64,000 nucleotides of DNA from assembly GCF_013523055.1 (NCBI RefSeq), contig NZ_JAAMQM010000012.1, forward strand, positions 141,155 through 205,154, read 5' to 3'. The notes beneath the pieces are model-generated. The model saw only the letters and a program-made list of their open reading frames with translations, ran no database searches and was not told where the DNA came from. Origin of the DNA: Pseudomonas capeferrum (GTDB taxonomy: Bacteria > Pseudomonadota > Gammaproteobacteria > Pseudomonadales > Pseudomonadaceae). Positions within the stretch are counted from its first letter, which is position 1. Every line of letters begins with the position of its first letter. Of the stretch, positions 17,459 to 27,814 are shown piece after piece. Both the position numbers and the translations under genes were made by a program.

Positions 17459-20400
17459 CAGACTTTCTCCACATTGACCAGGAACGACTTGGATTCCGGG
17501 GTCTGCGTATTGCCATCACCCAGGAACGGCACCAAGGTGTTGGTCAGGTAGCCATGCCGCGTCTGACCGGTGAAGCCCCAGTGCAGGGGAATACCGACCT
17601 GATGCACGGTCTGGTTGTTGACCTGCAGCGGCCGAATCCGCTTGGTCACCACCGCCACTGCCTCGATGTGTCCGCGCTTGGAAGACACTCGCACGCGGTC
17701 TCCGGCGGCAATCCCTTTTTCCTTGGCCAGCACCTCCCCGATCTCGATGAACTGCTCGGGCTGGGTAATGGCGTTCAGGCGGCAATGCTTGCTCCAGAAA
17801 TGGAAGTGCTCGGTCAGCCGGTAGGTGGTCGCTGCGTAGGGGAAGTCCTTGGCCTGGCCGAGGGTTTCCCACACCGAGTCGAAAATGCGCCCGGCCGGAT
17901 TGCTGATCGCCTTCTTGTTGTTCGGGTGCAGTGGGTTGATCCCGATCGGCGTCTCGAAGGGTTCGTAGTGTTCCGGGAACGGGCCTTCGGCCATCTTGTC
18001 GATGGCAAAGAGCCGCGCCACGCCCTCAGGGTTCATGATGAACGGGTTCATACCCGCCTCCGGCGGTACATCGACCTTGAAATCGGGAACATCGGTACCG
18101 CCCCATGACTTGCCGTTCCACCACACCAGGCGCTTCTTCGGATCCCACGGCTTGCCCTGTGGATCGGACGACGCACGGTTGTAGAGGATTCGTCTGTTCG
18201 CCGGCCAGGCCCAGGCCCAATTGGCGTTCTGCATCATGCCGAACGGGTCGCTGTTGTCCCGACGGGCCATCTGGTTGCCCTGCTCGGTCCAGCTACCGGC
18301 GAAGATCCAGCAACCGGAGGCAGTGCTGCCATCGTCCTTGAGCTGCCCGAACCCGGACAATTGCTGTCCCGCCTTGAGCATGACGCCCGCTGGATCGGTC
18401 TGGTCAGTCACGGCAATACCGTTGAGTTCCTTGGCCAGCTCTTCGGGCGAGGGCTCGCCCGCGACCTTGTACGGCCAGCTGATATTGAGCAGTGGCTCGG
18501 GATTGGCGCCACCTTCGGTCCGATAACGCTCGCGCAGGCGCAGGAACAGCTCGCTCATGATGCGCGCGTCGGTGCGTGTCTCACCCGGGCCGTCGGCACC
18601 TTTCCAGTGCCATTGCAGCCATCGGCTGCTGTTGACCAGCGAACCGTCCTCCTCGGCGAAGCAGGTCGTGGGCAGACGGATGACTTCGGTCTGGATATCG
18701 GCACTGCTCACATCGTTGTAGGGACCGACATTGCGCCAGAACTCGGAGGTCTCGGTGGCCAGGGGATCCATGATGACCAGCCACTTCAGCTTGGCCAACG
18801 CGGCGCTGACACGGTTCTTGTCCGGGAGCGCGGCAATGGGGTTGAACCCTTGGCACATGTAGCCGTTGACCTGGCCCTTGCCCATCATGTCGAACATCTT
18901 CAACACGTCGTAGGCAGGAATGTCGAGCTTGGGCAGCCAGTCGAAGCCCCAACGGTTTTCCGCCGTGGCGTTGGCCCCGAACCAGGACTTCATCAGGCTG
19001 ACATGGAACTTGCCGTAGTTCTGCCAGTACGACAGCTGGCCGGGCCGCAGCGGCTTGGGCGCGCGCTTGGCGATGAAGGCGTCGTAGTCCTGTTCGGCAT
19101 CGCCCGCCAGGGTCAGGTAGCCGGGCAGCGAGTTGGACAGCAGGCCGAGATCGGTCAGGCCCTGGATGTTGGAATGGCCGCGCAGCGCATTGACCCCGCC
19201 GCCGGGCATGCCGACGTTACCCAGGAGCAACTGCACCATCGCCGCGCTACGGATGATCTGGGCGCCGATGGAGTGCTGCGTCCAGCCCAGCGCATAGAGG
19301 ATCGTCATGGTCTTGCCCGGCTGCGAGCAGGTGGCGATCTCCTCCCAGATCTTCAGCATGCTGTCCTGCGGCATGCCGCAGGTCATACTGGCGAGCTCCG
19401 GGGTATAGCGGCTGTAGTGCTGTTTCATCAGCTGATAGACGCAGCGCGGATCCTGCAGGGTCGAGTCGACCTTGGCAAAGCCGTCTTCGCCGATCTCGTA
19501 GCCCCAGCCGGACTTGTCGGTGTAGGTACGCTTGGACGCGTCATAGCCACTGAACAGGCCATCCTCGAAGCCAAAGTCCGCGTTGACGATGAACGACACG
19601 TCGGTGTAGTTGCGCACGTACTCGTGCTGAATCTTGTCGTTGCTCAGCAGGTAGTTGATCAGCCCGCCCATGAAGGCGATATCGCTACCAGTACGAATCG
19701 GCGCATAGAAATCCGCCACGGATGCGGTACGGGTAAACCTGGGGTCGACCACGATCAGCCGCGCCTTGTTGTGCGCCTTGGCTTCGGTCACCCACTTGAA
19801 GCCGCACGGATGCGCCTCAGCGGCATTGCCACCCATCACCAGGATCAGATTCGCGTTAGCGATATCGGTCCAGTGGTTGGTCATGGCTCCACGGCCGTAC
19901 GTCGGGGCAAGACTTGCCACCGTCGGGCCATGTCAGACACGTGCTTGGTTGTCGAACCCCAGCATGCCTAACGAGCGGATGACCTTGTGGGTCAGGTAGC
20001 CTGCCTCGCTGGAAGCAGCGGATGCGGCGAGAAAACCGGTCGTGAGCCAGCGGTTGACTGTCTGCCCCTGGGCATTCTTCTCGATGAAGTTGGCATCGCG
20101 GTCCGCTTTCATCAGCTCGGCGACCCGGTCCAGCGCTTCTTCCCAGCCGATACGCGTCCACTCACTGCTGCCAGGCTTGCGCACCTGTGGATAAAGCAGG
20201 CGGTCGGGGCTGTGGATAAAGTCGAGCAACCCGGCGCCTTTCGGGCACAGCGTGCCGCGATTGACAGGGTGGTCGGCATCGCCCTCGATATGAATGATGT
20301 TCTGCGAAACGTTCTTGCCCGCGTCGCCCTGGCTGTACATGATCAAGCCGCAGCCGACCGAACAGTAGGGGCAGGTATTTCGCGTTTCTTTGGTGTGCGC

Positions 20401-20523
20401 CAGCTTGAAGTGACGCACCTGTTCGGCAAAGGCAGGTGTCGGGGCCATCCCCAACGCCGCCAGGCTCGAACCTCCAAGGCCGACTGCGGCAACCTTGAAG
20501 AACTGCCGACGGTTGAGATCCAT
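17458..20523 (-). CDS. fdoG: Formate dehydrogenase alpha subunit, selenocysteine-containing
   Basis: 1021 residues if the in-frame TGA at 19933-19935 is read as selenocysteine (residue 197). The flanking sequence, QARV-(Sec)[16 protein letters not shown], is the conserved active site of formate dehydrogenase-N/O. The N-terminus holds a Tat signal (NRRQFFK, then a hydrophobic stretch to AFA). A [4Fe-4S] site follows (CPYCSVGC with a later CPKG). The rest is a molybdopterin-bis-MGD oxidoreductase that oxidises formate to carbon dioxide in the periplasm. ATG 20523 follows AGGAG and begins the Tat signal; an upstream frame to 20655 lacks it. A SECIS hairpin, tRNA-Sec, selA and selB nearby support Sec insertion. 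Confidence 0.96.
19890..19935 (-). promoter_or_regulatory. bSECIS element in fdoG mRNA
   Basis: Right after the UGA, CAUGGCC (19932-19926) can pair with GGCCGUG (19896-19890), giving seven pairs with one G-U. Inside it, GGCAA (19918-19914) pairs with UUGCC (19910-19906) around the three-base loop GUC. The apical part is like that of E. coli fdnG (GCAAGUCUUGC). It is the likely binding site of SelB. Confidence 0.85.
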
Positions 20524-20613
20524 CGTGCACTCCTGATCAGGTGGTGGACGCTCGGGACGTTGCCGGCGTCTCTTGAACTCACGGTTGGCGACCGATTCGG
20601 GGTCACCAAGTAC

Positions 20614-20655
20614 AACTCTAGTCAGGATTTCGGAATTTGCGTTGATTTGGGTCAA
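20614..20655 (-). promoter_or_regulatory. Candidate ANR-dependent promoter of the fdo-sel operon
   Basis: TTGAT-TTGG-GTCAA at 20642-20655 is an ANR/FNR box with the usual TTGAY-N4-RTCAA form on both strands. Its centre (20648.5) is about 41 bases before a start implied by the -10-like TAGAGT (20620-20615 on the minus strand), a class II arrangement. The leader to fdoG would be about 85 bases. No sigma54 -24/-12 pair was seen in the 325-base gap. Confidence 0.65.
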
Positions 20656-20848
20656 TGCGGGGATGGGGCGGGACTGGTGGGCTGATGGAAGGCGTTCGGC
20701 GATACGTTGGATCGGTACGGAGGTTGCGCTTGCTGGAGACTCAATCCAGGGAGGTGGCGTGTTCGCTCCGCGGGTATGCCTGAACGATCCGTTTGGCCTC
20801 GGCTAGCAAGGCCGACTTCCATGGCACCAAGCCCAACCGGAAACCATC

Positions 20849-22066
20849 ATGCGCAAGGATTACCTGGTCTTCTTCATTTCACTATTCCTTTCGGCCAGGG
20901 GATCAGATCCTCTTGTTCATCGTCCCCTTGATAGTGTTCCAGCGCACAGGCAGCGCGGCTTGGGCGGGATTGGCATTTTTCGTCGAAGCACTTCCGCGCT
21001 TCCTCACCTTCCCCGTGTGCGGCGCCTTGTGCGACCGTGTTTCGCCCGTGCGCCTGCTGCACATCAGTCAGGCTTGGCGGGCGCTGGCGTGCCTTGTCGC
21101 GGTCGGCTTGCAACTATCGTTCGATAGCATTGCCTGGCTGGTAGCGCTTTCGGCCTTTGCGGGGTGTTGACCACTCAAGGCATCATGACCCGGGAAGTAC
21201 TGATGCCGACCATCTTCCCCCAGTACAGCTACACCCGCACCCTCTCCTACTCGCAGATTGCCGACCAGACCGGCATGGTGCTCGGCCCGGTGCTGGCGGC
21301 CTTGCTGTTGGAAACCTGGGCCTGGCAGTGGATGGTACTGACCAGCGCGGGCATATTCCTGCTGGCGGATGTGGCAATGGTCGCCTGGCAGCGCTGGAGC
21401 GGGATCAAGACAGGGAGCGTTCGACAGCACGTTGGGCTGACGCAATCGGTGGGTATTGCATTGGGACATATTCGTGCCCAAGCGCAACTGAAGAAGATCA
21501 TCACCTTGGCCGTTGGAGTGAACCTGATCATTGGCGTCCCCCTTGCGACCTCCGCCGCGCTGGTGATCGGTGAACATGCTGCCGGCAAGGACGCCTATGC
21601 CACGCTACAGGTGGCGGGCGCCCTGGTCACTATCGCTATCCTGTTCTTCCTGGCCAGGGTGATTCTGCCGATCTGGCTAATGGGATGCGTTGCCTACCTG
21701 ACGATCGCGGCAGGCGCACTCCTCAGCACCTGGAGCTCCGATCTTGTCGTGTATGTAGCGGGTTTCCTGCTCATCGTCGGCTTCGACAAGATGTTCAATG
21801 TGTACATGCGCAGTGTTCGCCAACGGGTGATCCCAGTGGCGGACTTTGGCAAGGCCGTAGGAGTGATCACTCTGCTCAACAATCTTTCATAACCCTTGGC
21901 GGGCATCCTGGTAGCGCTACTTGCCACGCCGCTGGGGGTGCGTGGGGTGATCCTGCTGTTGGCAGTGTTGACGCTGTTACTGGGAGGTATCGCGATGTGT
22001 TGTTCCCGGCGCGCAGAGAGCCATGCGAGTTGTCTTCGGTCGAGCGGCGATAGAGGCATCTTGTGA
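20849..22066 (+). pseudogene. MFS exporter pseudogene (two frameshifts and a stop)
   Basis: The pieces join into one MFS transporter. MRKDYLVFFISLFLS starts at 20849, then the reading moves to another frame near 20895 (DQILLFIVPLIVFQRTGSAAWAGLAFF...). It returns to the first frame near 21165 (...VLTTQGIMTREVLMPTIFPQYSYTRTLSYSQIADQTG) and meets a TAA at 21890-21892. After the TAA the same frame goes on for 57 more codons with hydrophobic sequence (ILVALLATPLGVRGVILLLAVLTLL) to a TGA at 22064. Joined, the product is about 400 residues and resembles EntS-like siderophore exporters. Three lesions make a working protein unlikely. Confidence 0.85.
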
Positions 22067-22140
22067 CGGGCCATGCCAGCTGAAAATCAGTCGGCCATTG
22101 GTTCTGGGAGACGATCAGTCGGATTTCTGCAGTACCCAGA

Positions 22141-22173
22141 AAAAGAGAACCCCCGCAGGGCGGGGGGCTCTGG
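22141..22173 (-). terminator. Rho-independent terminator of ssb
   Basis: On the minus strand a stem of GAGCCCCCCGC / GCGGGGGTTCTC type with a 3-base loop is followed by a T-run (CTTTTTC). It stands about 33 bases after the ssb stop. Confidence 0.85.
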
Positions 22174-22205
22174 CACGAACTTGAACTTAAAGCTCAAGCT
22201 ACCGC

Positions 22206-22766
22206 TTAGAACGGAATATCGTCATCGAAGCTGTCGAAGTCAGCCGCCGGTTGCTGCTGGGCAGGCTGCTGCTGCGGTGCCTGGCGCTGAGGCGCCTGCT
22301 GTGGCCGTGGGGCTTGCTGGCGTGGAGCCGGGTTGCCCTGGTTGGCTTGGCCACCCTGGTAGTTGTTGCCACCACCCTGGTTGCCGCCTTGGTTGTACTG
22401 GTTGCCACCGTCCTGGTTCTGCGGACGGCCGCCGAGCAGCTGCATGGTGCCCTGCATGTCGACGATGATCTCAGTGGTATAACGCTTGATGCCGTCCTTT
22501 TCCCACTCGCGCGTTTGCAGCTTGCCTTCGATGTAGACCTGCGAACCCTTGCGCAGGTACTCGCCAGCGATCTCGGCCACCTTGCCGAACATCGAGACAC
22601 GGTGCCACTCGGTGCGCTCGACCTTCTGGCCGGTCTGCTTGTCGGTCCACTGCTCGCTGGTGGCCAGGCTCAAGTTGGTCACGGCGTTACCGTTGGGCAG
22701 GTAGCGGACTTCGGGATCCTGACCGCAGGTACCGACCAGAATGACTTTGTTAACCCCACGGGCCAT
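22206..22766 (-). CDS. ssb: Single-stranded DNA-binding protein
   Basis: 186 residues. The first 110 form the OB fold ([57 protein letters not shown]). They are followed by a Gly/Gln/Pro-rich linker and the acidic tip DDDIPF, which docks repair and replication partners. It protects single-stranded DNA in replication, recombination and repair. It begins nine bases after the MFS gene ends, so the two are probably one transcript, divergent from uvrA. In E. coli ssb and uvrA are direct divergent neighbours. Confidence 0.98.
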   Translation of the reverse strand: MARGVNKVILVGTCGQDPEVRYLPNGNAVTNLSLATSEQWTDKQTGQKVERTEWHRVSMFGKVAEIAGEYLRKGSQVYIEGKLQTREWEKDGIKRYTTEIIVDMQGTMQLLGGRPQNQDGGNQYNQGGNQGGGNNYQGGQANQGNPAPRQQAPRPQQAPQRQAPQQQPAQQQPAADFDSFDDDIPF

Positions 22767-22775
22767 AACGTTCTC

Positions 22776-24170
22776 CTAGGCTTCGCACGCCGATGAGGTC
22801 GGATTCACCAGACGCTCAAGGGTCGCACGGTCCAAAATTTTCGTATCCAGTTTGATATAGATGGCGGCTTCTTCTGCCACCACCACGGCGTCGGTCACTC
22901 CAGGCACGGCCATGAGACGTTCGGTCAGCCCGGCTTCCCGGGACGCTTCCGGCGACAGCGGCATGCGCAGGCTGGTCACGTAGGGCGGCTCGTTCATACG
23001 CAGCGCAACGACCAACCAGATGGCACACAACAGCGCACAACCGAGAAACACCATGCTCAGGCCACCGTGCTGGAACAACCAGCCACCGATGATTCCTCCC
23101 AGGGCGGCACCAAGGAACTGGCTGGTGGAATAAACCCCCATTGCCGTCCCCTTGCCGCCGGCGGGCGACACCTTGCTGACCAGCGAAGGCAAGGATGCCT
23201 CCAGCAGGTTGAAGGCAGTAAAGAATATCACGGTGCCGGTCACCAGTCCGTGCAAGTTGTCAGCCCATTGCCAGAAGTACACCTCGGTGAGCGCCAGCAC
23301 GGCGACCGCGCCGAACAACACACGCTTCATCTTGCGCTTTTTTTCGCCATAGATGATGAACGGGATCATTGCAAAAAATGAGATCAGCAAGGCCGTCAGG
23401 TAGACCCACCAGTGCTCTTCCTTGGGCAACCCTCCTCGCTCGACCAGCGCCAGGGGAAGCGCGACGAAGCTGGCCATCAGGATGGCATGAAGGATGAAGA
23501 TCCCGGCATCCAGCCGCAGCAGGTCAGGGTGACGCAAGGTCGCGCCAAGCGCCTGGCGTGCCACGCCGGACTCGCGATGCTGCAAGACACTGTGACCGCT
23601 GGGCACGACGAAGGCGACCAGGGCGATACCGACCATCGCCAGGCCGGCAGTGGCCAGGAACAGCCCGGACAGCCCGAAGGCGCGAGTCAGCAATGGTCCG
23701 ACGACCATGGCCACGGCGAACGACAGACCGATGCTCATGCCGATCATGGCCATGGCCTTGGTCCGATGTTGCTCGCGGGTCAGGTCCGAGAGCAGTGCCA
23801 TGACCGCCGCCGAGATAGCGCCCGCGCCCTGCAGGATTCTTCCGGCGATCACGCCCCAGATCGTATCGGCCTGGGACGCCAGTACACTGCCGAGCGCAAA
23901 GATCACCAGCCCGAGGTAGATCACCGGCCGACGTCCGATACGATCGGAGATCACTCCGAACGGAATTTGCAGGACGGCCTGGGTCAGGCCATAGGCGCCG
24001 ATCGCCAGGCCGATCAATGCGGGCGTGGCGCCAGCCAGGTCCATGCCATAGGTGGCGAGCACCGGCAGGACCATGAACATGCCAAGCATGCGAAAGGCAA
24101 AGACCATGGCCAGGCCGCCTGCGGCACGGGTTTCGCTGCCGCTCATGCGCTCATGGTGGGTGTCGTGCAT
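22776..24170 (-). CDS. MFS transporter, YajR-like
   Basis: 464 residues with twelve hydrophobic segments and the MFS loop motif [16 protein letters not shown]. The last 65 residues ([42 protein letters not shown]) look like the C-terminal ferredoxin-like YAM domain of YajR, which few MFS proteins have. It is an inner-membrane exporter of unknown substrate. It is divergent from uvrA across 129 bases and probably co-transcribed with ssb. Met 9 is an alternative start. Confidence 0.88.
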   Translation of the reverse strand: MHDTHHERMSGSETRAAGGLAMVFAFRMLGMFMVLPVLATYGMDLAGATPALIGLAIGAYGLTQAVLQIPFGVISDRIGRRPVIYLGLVIFALGSVLASQADTIWGVIAGRILQGAGAISAAVMALLSDLTREQHRTKAMAMIGMSIGLSFAVAMVVGPLLTRAFGLSGLFLATAGLAMVGIALVAFVVPSGHSVLQHRESGVARQALGATLRHPDLLRLDAGIFILHAILMASFVALPLALVERGGLPKEEHWWVYLTALLISFFAMIPFIIYGEKKRKMKRVLFGAVAVLALTEVYFWQWADNLHGLVTGTVIFFTAFNLLEASLPSLVSKVSPAGGKGTAMGVYSTSQFLGAALGGIIGGWLFQHGGLSMVFLGCALLCAIWLVVALRMNEPPYVTSLRMPLSPEASREAGLTERLMAVPGVTDAVVVAEEAAIYIKLDTKILDRATLERLVNPTSSACEA

Positions 24171-24238
24171 GGATTAACCTCATGTGAACCGGCGTGGATT
24201 CTATCAGTCCGACAGCTTGACGGCATCTGCGCGACGCT

Positions 24239-24268
24239 TTGCCGCGTGATATCAGAGCGCCGTATACT
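24239..24268 (+). promoter_or_regulatory. Candidate sigma70 promoter of uvrA
   Basis: TTGCCG at 24239-24244 and TATACT at 24263-24268 are 18 bases apart. The start codon GTG is at 24300. No LexA box (CTGT-N8-ACAG) was seen in the gap, so SOS control is not evident. Confidence 0.55.
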
Positions 24269-24299
24269 TTGTTGTTTATGCCCGCCAAGCGAGGCCGCA

Positions 24300-27134
24300 G
24301 TGGACAAGATCCTGATTCGTGGGGCACGTACCCACAACCTGAAGAACATCGACCTGACTCTGCCCCGGGACAAACTGATCGTGATCACCGGCCTGTCCGG
24401 CTCCGGCAAGTCCTCCCTGGCATTCGACACCCTGTATGCCGAAGGTCAGCGCCGCTATGTGGAATCGCTGTCGGCCTACGCTCGACAGTTCCTGTCGATG
24501 ATGGAAAAGCCCGACGTCGATACCATCGAAGGTCTCTCGCCGGCAATTTCCATCGAGCAGAAATCGACCTCTCACAACCCTCGCTCGACAGTCGGCACGA
24601 TTACCGAGATCTACGACTACCTGCGTCTGCTTTACGCCCGCGTCGGTACGCCGCGGTGCCCGGACCATGATATTCCTCTGGAGGCACAGACCGTCAGCCA
24701 GATGGTCGACCTGGTCCTGGAACAACCCGAGGGCAAGCGACTCATGCTGCTGGCTCCGGTGATACGCGAGCGTAAAGGCGAGCATCTGGCGGTGTTCGAT
24801 GAACTGCGCGCTCAAGGTTTTGTCCGGGCACGGGTCAACGGCAAGTTATACGAGATGGACGAGCTGCCCAAGCTCGACAAGCAGAAGAAGCACAGCATCG
24901 ACGTGGTGGTGGATCGTTTCAAGGTCCGCGCCGATCTGCAGCAACGTCTGGCCGAGTCCTTCGAGACGGCTTTGAAGCTGGCTGATGGTATTGCCCTGGT
25001 CGTCCCAATGGACGACGAACCTGGCGAAGAGACGATCTTCTCCGCGCGCTTCGCCTGCCCCATCTGCGGTCATGCCATCAGCGAGCTCGAACCGAAGCTG
25101 TTTTCCTTCAACAACCCGGCTGGCGCCTGTCCCACCTGCGATGGCCTTGGCGTCAAGCAGTACTTCGACACCAAGCGTCTGGTGAATGCCGAGCTGACCC
25201 TGGCTGAAGGGGCGATCCGCGGCTGGGATCGACGAAACGTCTACTACTTCCAGATGCTTGGCTCCTTGGCGAACCACTATGGTTTCAACCTGGACAAGCC
25301 TTTCGTGCAATTGCCCGCCGATCAGCAGAAAGTGATCCTGCAAGGCAGCGGCAAGCAGAACGTGGACTTCAAGTACCTCAACGACCGTGGCGATATCGTC
25401 AAGCGCTCGCACCCCTTCGAAGGGATCATTCCCAACCTTGAGCGGCGTTACCGCGAGACCGAGTCGGCCACAGTGCGCGAAGAATTGGCCAAGTTCCTCG
25501 GGACCCAGCCTTGCCCAGATTGCCGTGGCACGCGGCTGCGCCGGGAAGCACGCCATGTATGGGTAGGCGAGAAGACTCTCCCGGCGGTTACCAACCTGCC
25601 GATCGGTGATGCCAGCAACTACTTCAGCGATCTGACACTGACCGGTCGCCGTGGCGAAATCGCTGCGAAGATTCTCAAGGAGATCTGCGAGCGCCTGCAG
25701 TTCCTGGTCAACGTCGGCCTCGACTACCTGACCCTCGACCGCAGCGCTGAAACGCTCTCCGGCGGGGAAGCCCAGCGCATTCGCTTGGCCAGCCAGATCG
25801 GCGCGGGCCTTGTGGGGGTGATGTACATCCTCGATGAACCGTCCATCGGCCTTCACCAGCGTGATAACGATCGTCTGCTGGGGACGCTGAATCATCTTCG
25901 CGATCTGGGCAATACGGTGATCGTGGTAGAGCACGACGAGGATGCTATCCGCCTGGCGGACTACGTGGTCGATATCGGTCCTGGTGCCGGTGTGCACGGG
26001 GGGCAGATCGTCGCGGAAGGTACGCCACAGGAGGTCATGGATCACCCTGACTCGCTGACCGGACAATACCTGTCGGGCCGCAAGAAGATCGTCGTGCCGG
26101 CCGAGCGGACACCACGCGACAAGAAGCTGTCGCTCAAACTCAAGGGGGCTCGCGGCAACAATCTGCAGAATGTCGACCTGGAAATTCCGATCGGCCTGCT
26201 GACCTGTGTGACCGGCGTATCTGGATCGGGCAAGTCGACGCTGATCAACAACACCCTCTACCCGCTGGCGGCAACGGCGCTCAATGGCGCCACCAGCCTG
26301 GAGGCAGCCGCGCATGCCAGCATGGATGGCCTGCAGCACCTGGACAAGGTGGTCGATATCGACCAGAGCCCCATCGGACGAACGCCGCGCTCCAACCCCG
26401 CGACCTATACGGGGATCTTCACGCCTATCCGCGAACTTTTCGCGGGGGTACCGGAATCACGCTCGCGCGGCTATGGGCCAGGGCGCTTCTCGTTCAACGT
26501 CAAGGGCGGACGCTGCGAGGCTTGCCAGGGTGACGGCCTGATCAAGGTCGAAATGCACTTCCTGCCCGATATCTACGTGCCGTGCGACGTTTGCAAGAGC
26601 AAGCGCTACAACCGCGAGACGCTGGAGATCAAGTACAAGGGCAAGAACATCCACGAAGTGCTGGAAATGACCATCGAGGATGCGCGAGGGTTCTTCGACG
26701 CGGTGCCCGCCTTGGCGCGCAAGCTGCAGACCCTGATGGATGTGGGCCTGTCCTACATCAAGCTCGGGCAGTCGGCTACCACGCTGTCGGGCGGCGAGGC
26801 GCAGCGGGTCAAGTTGTCGCGCGAGCTGTCCAAGCGCGATACCGGGAAGACTCTCTACATACTCGATGAGCCCACTACAGGGCTTCACTTCGCCGACATT
26901 CAGCAACTGCTCGATGTACTGCACCGCCTACGCGACCATGGCAACACCGTGGTGGTGATCGAGCACAACCTGGACGTGATCAAGACCGCCGACTGGCTGG
27001 TCGACCTGGGGCCTGAAGGCGGCTCCAAGGGCGGACAGATCATTGCTTGCGGCACGCCAGAGCAACTGGCGAAAATGAAGCAGTCCTATACCGGCTATTA
27101 CCTCAAGCCGTTGCTGGAACGAGACCGAGCCTGA
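24300..27134 (+). CDS. uvrA: Excinuclease ABC subunit A
   Basis: 944 residues, the normal UvrA length. It recognises bulky DNA damage with UvrB in nucleotide excision repair. The first Walker A (GLSGSGKS) is at residues 31-38 and the second (GVSGSGKS) near 640. Both ABC signatures ([12 protein letters not shown] and [12 protein letters not shown]) and two zinc modules (CPICGH with [14 protein letters not shown] with CDVCKS) are present. The start is GTG 24300, with GAGG upstream, which gives [19 protein letters not shown]. The frame is open upstream to 23412, but that part is antisense to the MFS gene. Confidence 0.98.
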   Translation: MDKILIRGARTHNLKNIDLTLPRDKLIVITGLSGSGKSSLAFDTLYAEGQRRYVESLSAYARQFLSMMEKPDVDTIEGLSPAISIEQKSTSHNPRSTVGTITEIYDYLRLLYARVGTPRCPDHDIPLEAQTVSQMVDLVLEQPEGKRLMLLAPVIRERKGEHLAVFDELRAQGFVRARVNGKLYEMDELPKLDKQKKHSIDVVVDRFKVRADLQQRLAESFETALKLADGIALVVPMDDEPGEETIFSARFACPICGHAISELEPKLFSFNNPAGACPTCDGLGVKQYFDTKRLVNAELTLAEGAIRGWDRRNVYYFQMLGSLANHYGFNLDKPFVQLPADQQKVILQGSGKQNVDFKYLNDRGDIVKRSHPFEGIIPNLERRYRETESATVREELAKFLGTQPCPDCRGTRLRREARHVWVGEKTLPAVTNLPIGDASNYFSDLTLTGRRGEIAAKILKEICERLQFLVNVGLDYLTLDRSAETLSGGEAQRIRLASQIGAGLVGVMYILDEPSIGLHQRDNDRLLGTLNHLRDLGNTVIVVEHDEDAIRLADYVVDIGPGAGVHGGQIVAEGTPQEVMDHPDSLTGQYLSGRKKIVVPAERTPRDKKLSLKLKGARGNNLQNVDLEIPIGLLTCVTGVSGSGKSTLINNTLYPLAATALNGATSLEAAAHASMDGLQHLDKVVDIDQSPIGRTPRSNPATYTGIFTPIRELFAGVPESRSRGYGPGRFSFNVKGGRCEACQGDGLIKVEMHFLPDIYVPCDVCKSKRYNRETLEIKYKGKNIHEVLEMTIEDARGFFDAVPALARKLQTLMDVGLSYIKLGQSATTLSGGEAQRVKLSRELSKRDTGKTLYILDEPTTGLHFADIQQLLDVLHRLRDHGNTVVVIEHNLDVIKTADWLVDLGPEGGSKGGQIIACGTPEQLAKMKQSYTGYYLKPLLERDRA

Positions 27135-27142
27135 GCGTAATG

Positions 27143-27179
27143 AAAAGCCCCCGGTCACGCTGGTGACCGGGGGCTTTTT
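27143..27179. terminator. Bidirectional terminator between uvrA and ftnA
   Basis: A perfect 12-base-pair stem (GCCCCCGGTCAC / GTGACCGGGGGC) with loop GCTG. It has T5 after it on the plus strand and A4 before it, so it can stop both converging transcripts. Confidence 0.92.
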
Positions 27180-27195
27180 CATGGACCAGGATGCC

Positions 27196-27660
27196 TTACA
27201 TCTGCGATTGCAGGTAATTCCCCAAGCCGATCGAGTCGATCAGGCCCTGCTGCTTTTCAAGCCAGTAGGTGTGATCTTCCTCGGTATCCGCCAACTGTGC
27301 ACGCAGGATGTCGCGGCTGATGAAATCCTTGTGCAGCTCGCACAACTCGATTCCCTTGCACAGCGCCGCGCGCACCTTGTACTCCAGGCGCAGGTCGGAA
27401 GCAATCATCTCAGGGACCGTGGTACCCACGTCCAAGTCGTCGGGACGCATGCGTGGCGTGCCTTCGAGCATGAGGATACGACGCATCAGGGCATCGGCGT
27501 GTTGCGCCTCCTCTTCCATCTCGTGATTGATACGCTCATAGAGTTTGGACAGGCCCCAGTCTTCGTACATACGCGAATGGATGAAGTACTGGTCGCGCGC
27601 CGCCAGTTCGCCCGTGAGCAACGTGTTGAGGTAGTCGATGACGTCCGGGTGACCTTGCAT
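27196..27660 (-). CDS. ftnA: Bacterial ferritin FtnA (formerly bacterioferritin A)
   Basis: 154 residues forming a four-helix ferritin. Ferroxidase residues are present: Glu18, Glu51 and His54, with later [11 protein letters not shown] and DTEEDHTYW. It stores iron as ferric mineral in a 24-subunit shell. Residue 52, which is the haem-binding Met in bacterioferritins, is Ala here (EEEAQHAD), so haem binding at the subunit interface is not expected. This agrees with P. aeruginosa PA4235, first called BfrA and later FtnA. Its place next to katA fits a role in iron and peroxide defence. Many databases would call it bfr. Confidence 0.93.
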   Translation of the reverse strand: MQGHPDVIDYLNTLLTGELAARDQYFIHSRMYEDWGLSKLYERINHEMEEEAQHADALMRRILMLEGTPRMRPDDLDVGTTVPEMIASDLRLEYKVRAALCKGIELCELHKDFISRDILRAQLADTEEDHTYWLEKQQGLIDSIGLGNYLQSQM

Positions 27661-27773
27661 TGCCCTGCTTCTCCCTAGGTGAAAGCCATAGTGTGAACCA
27701 GGATGGTCGCGAGGTCACGGCAAACTGCGCAATAAATGACAAAAAACGCTGCAAACGGTAGTGATATTCATTG

Positions 27774-27797
27774 AAAACCGCCCGGATGCGGGCGGTT
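27774..27797 (-). terminator. Rho-independent terminator of katA
   Basis: A 9-base-pair stem (AACCGCCCG / CGGGCGGTT) with a 4-base loop and a T-run on the minus strand, 18 bases after the katA stop. It separates katA from ftnA. Confidence 0.85.
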
Positions 27798-27814
27798 CTC
27801 CTTATCACTTCGAC

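Noticed and set aside
18361..19971. A 536-codon plus-strand frame opposite fdoG
   Set aside because: It is a shadow of the fdoG frame.
17458..20655. Two separate genes for the formate dehydrogenase alpha subunit
   Set aside because: They are in the same frame and parted only by a TGA in the selenocysteine context with a SECIS fold.
23412..24299. An N-terminal extension of uvrA by 296 codons
   Set aside because: The stretch is antisense to the MFS gene. UvrA starts at GTG 24300 with the family N-terminus.
24171..24299. A LexA box in the uvrA promoter
   Set aside because: No CTGT-N8-ACAG word was found in the gap.
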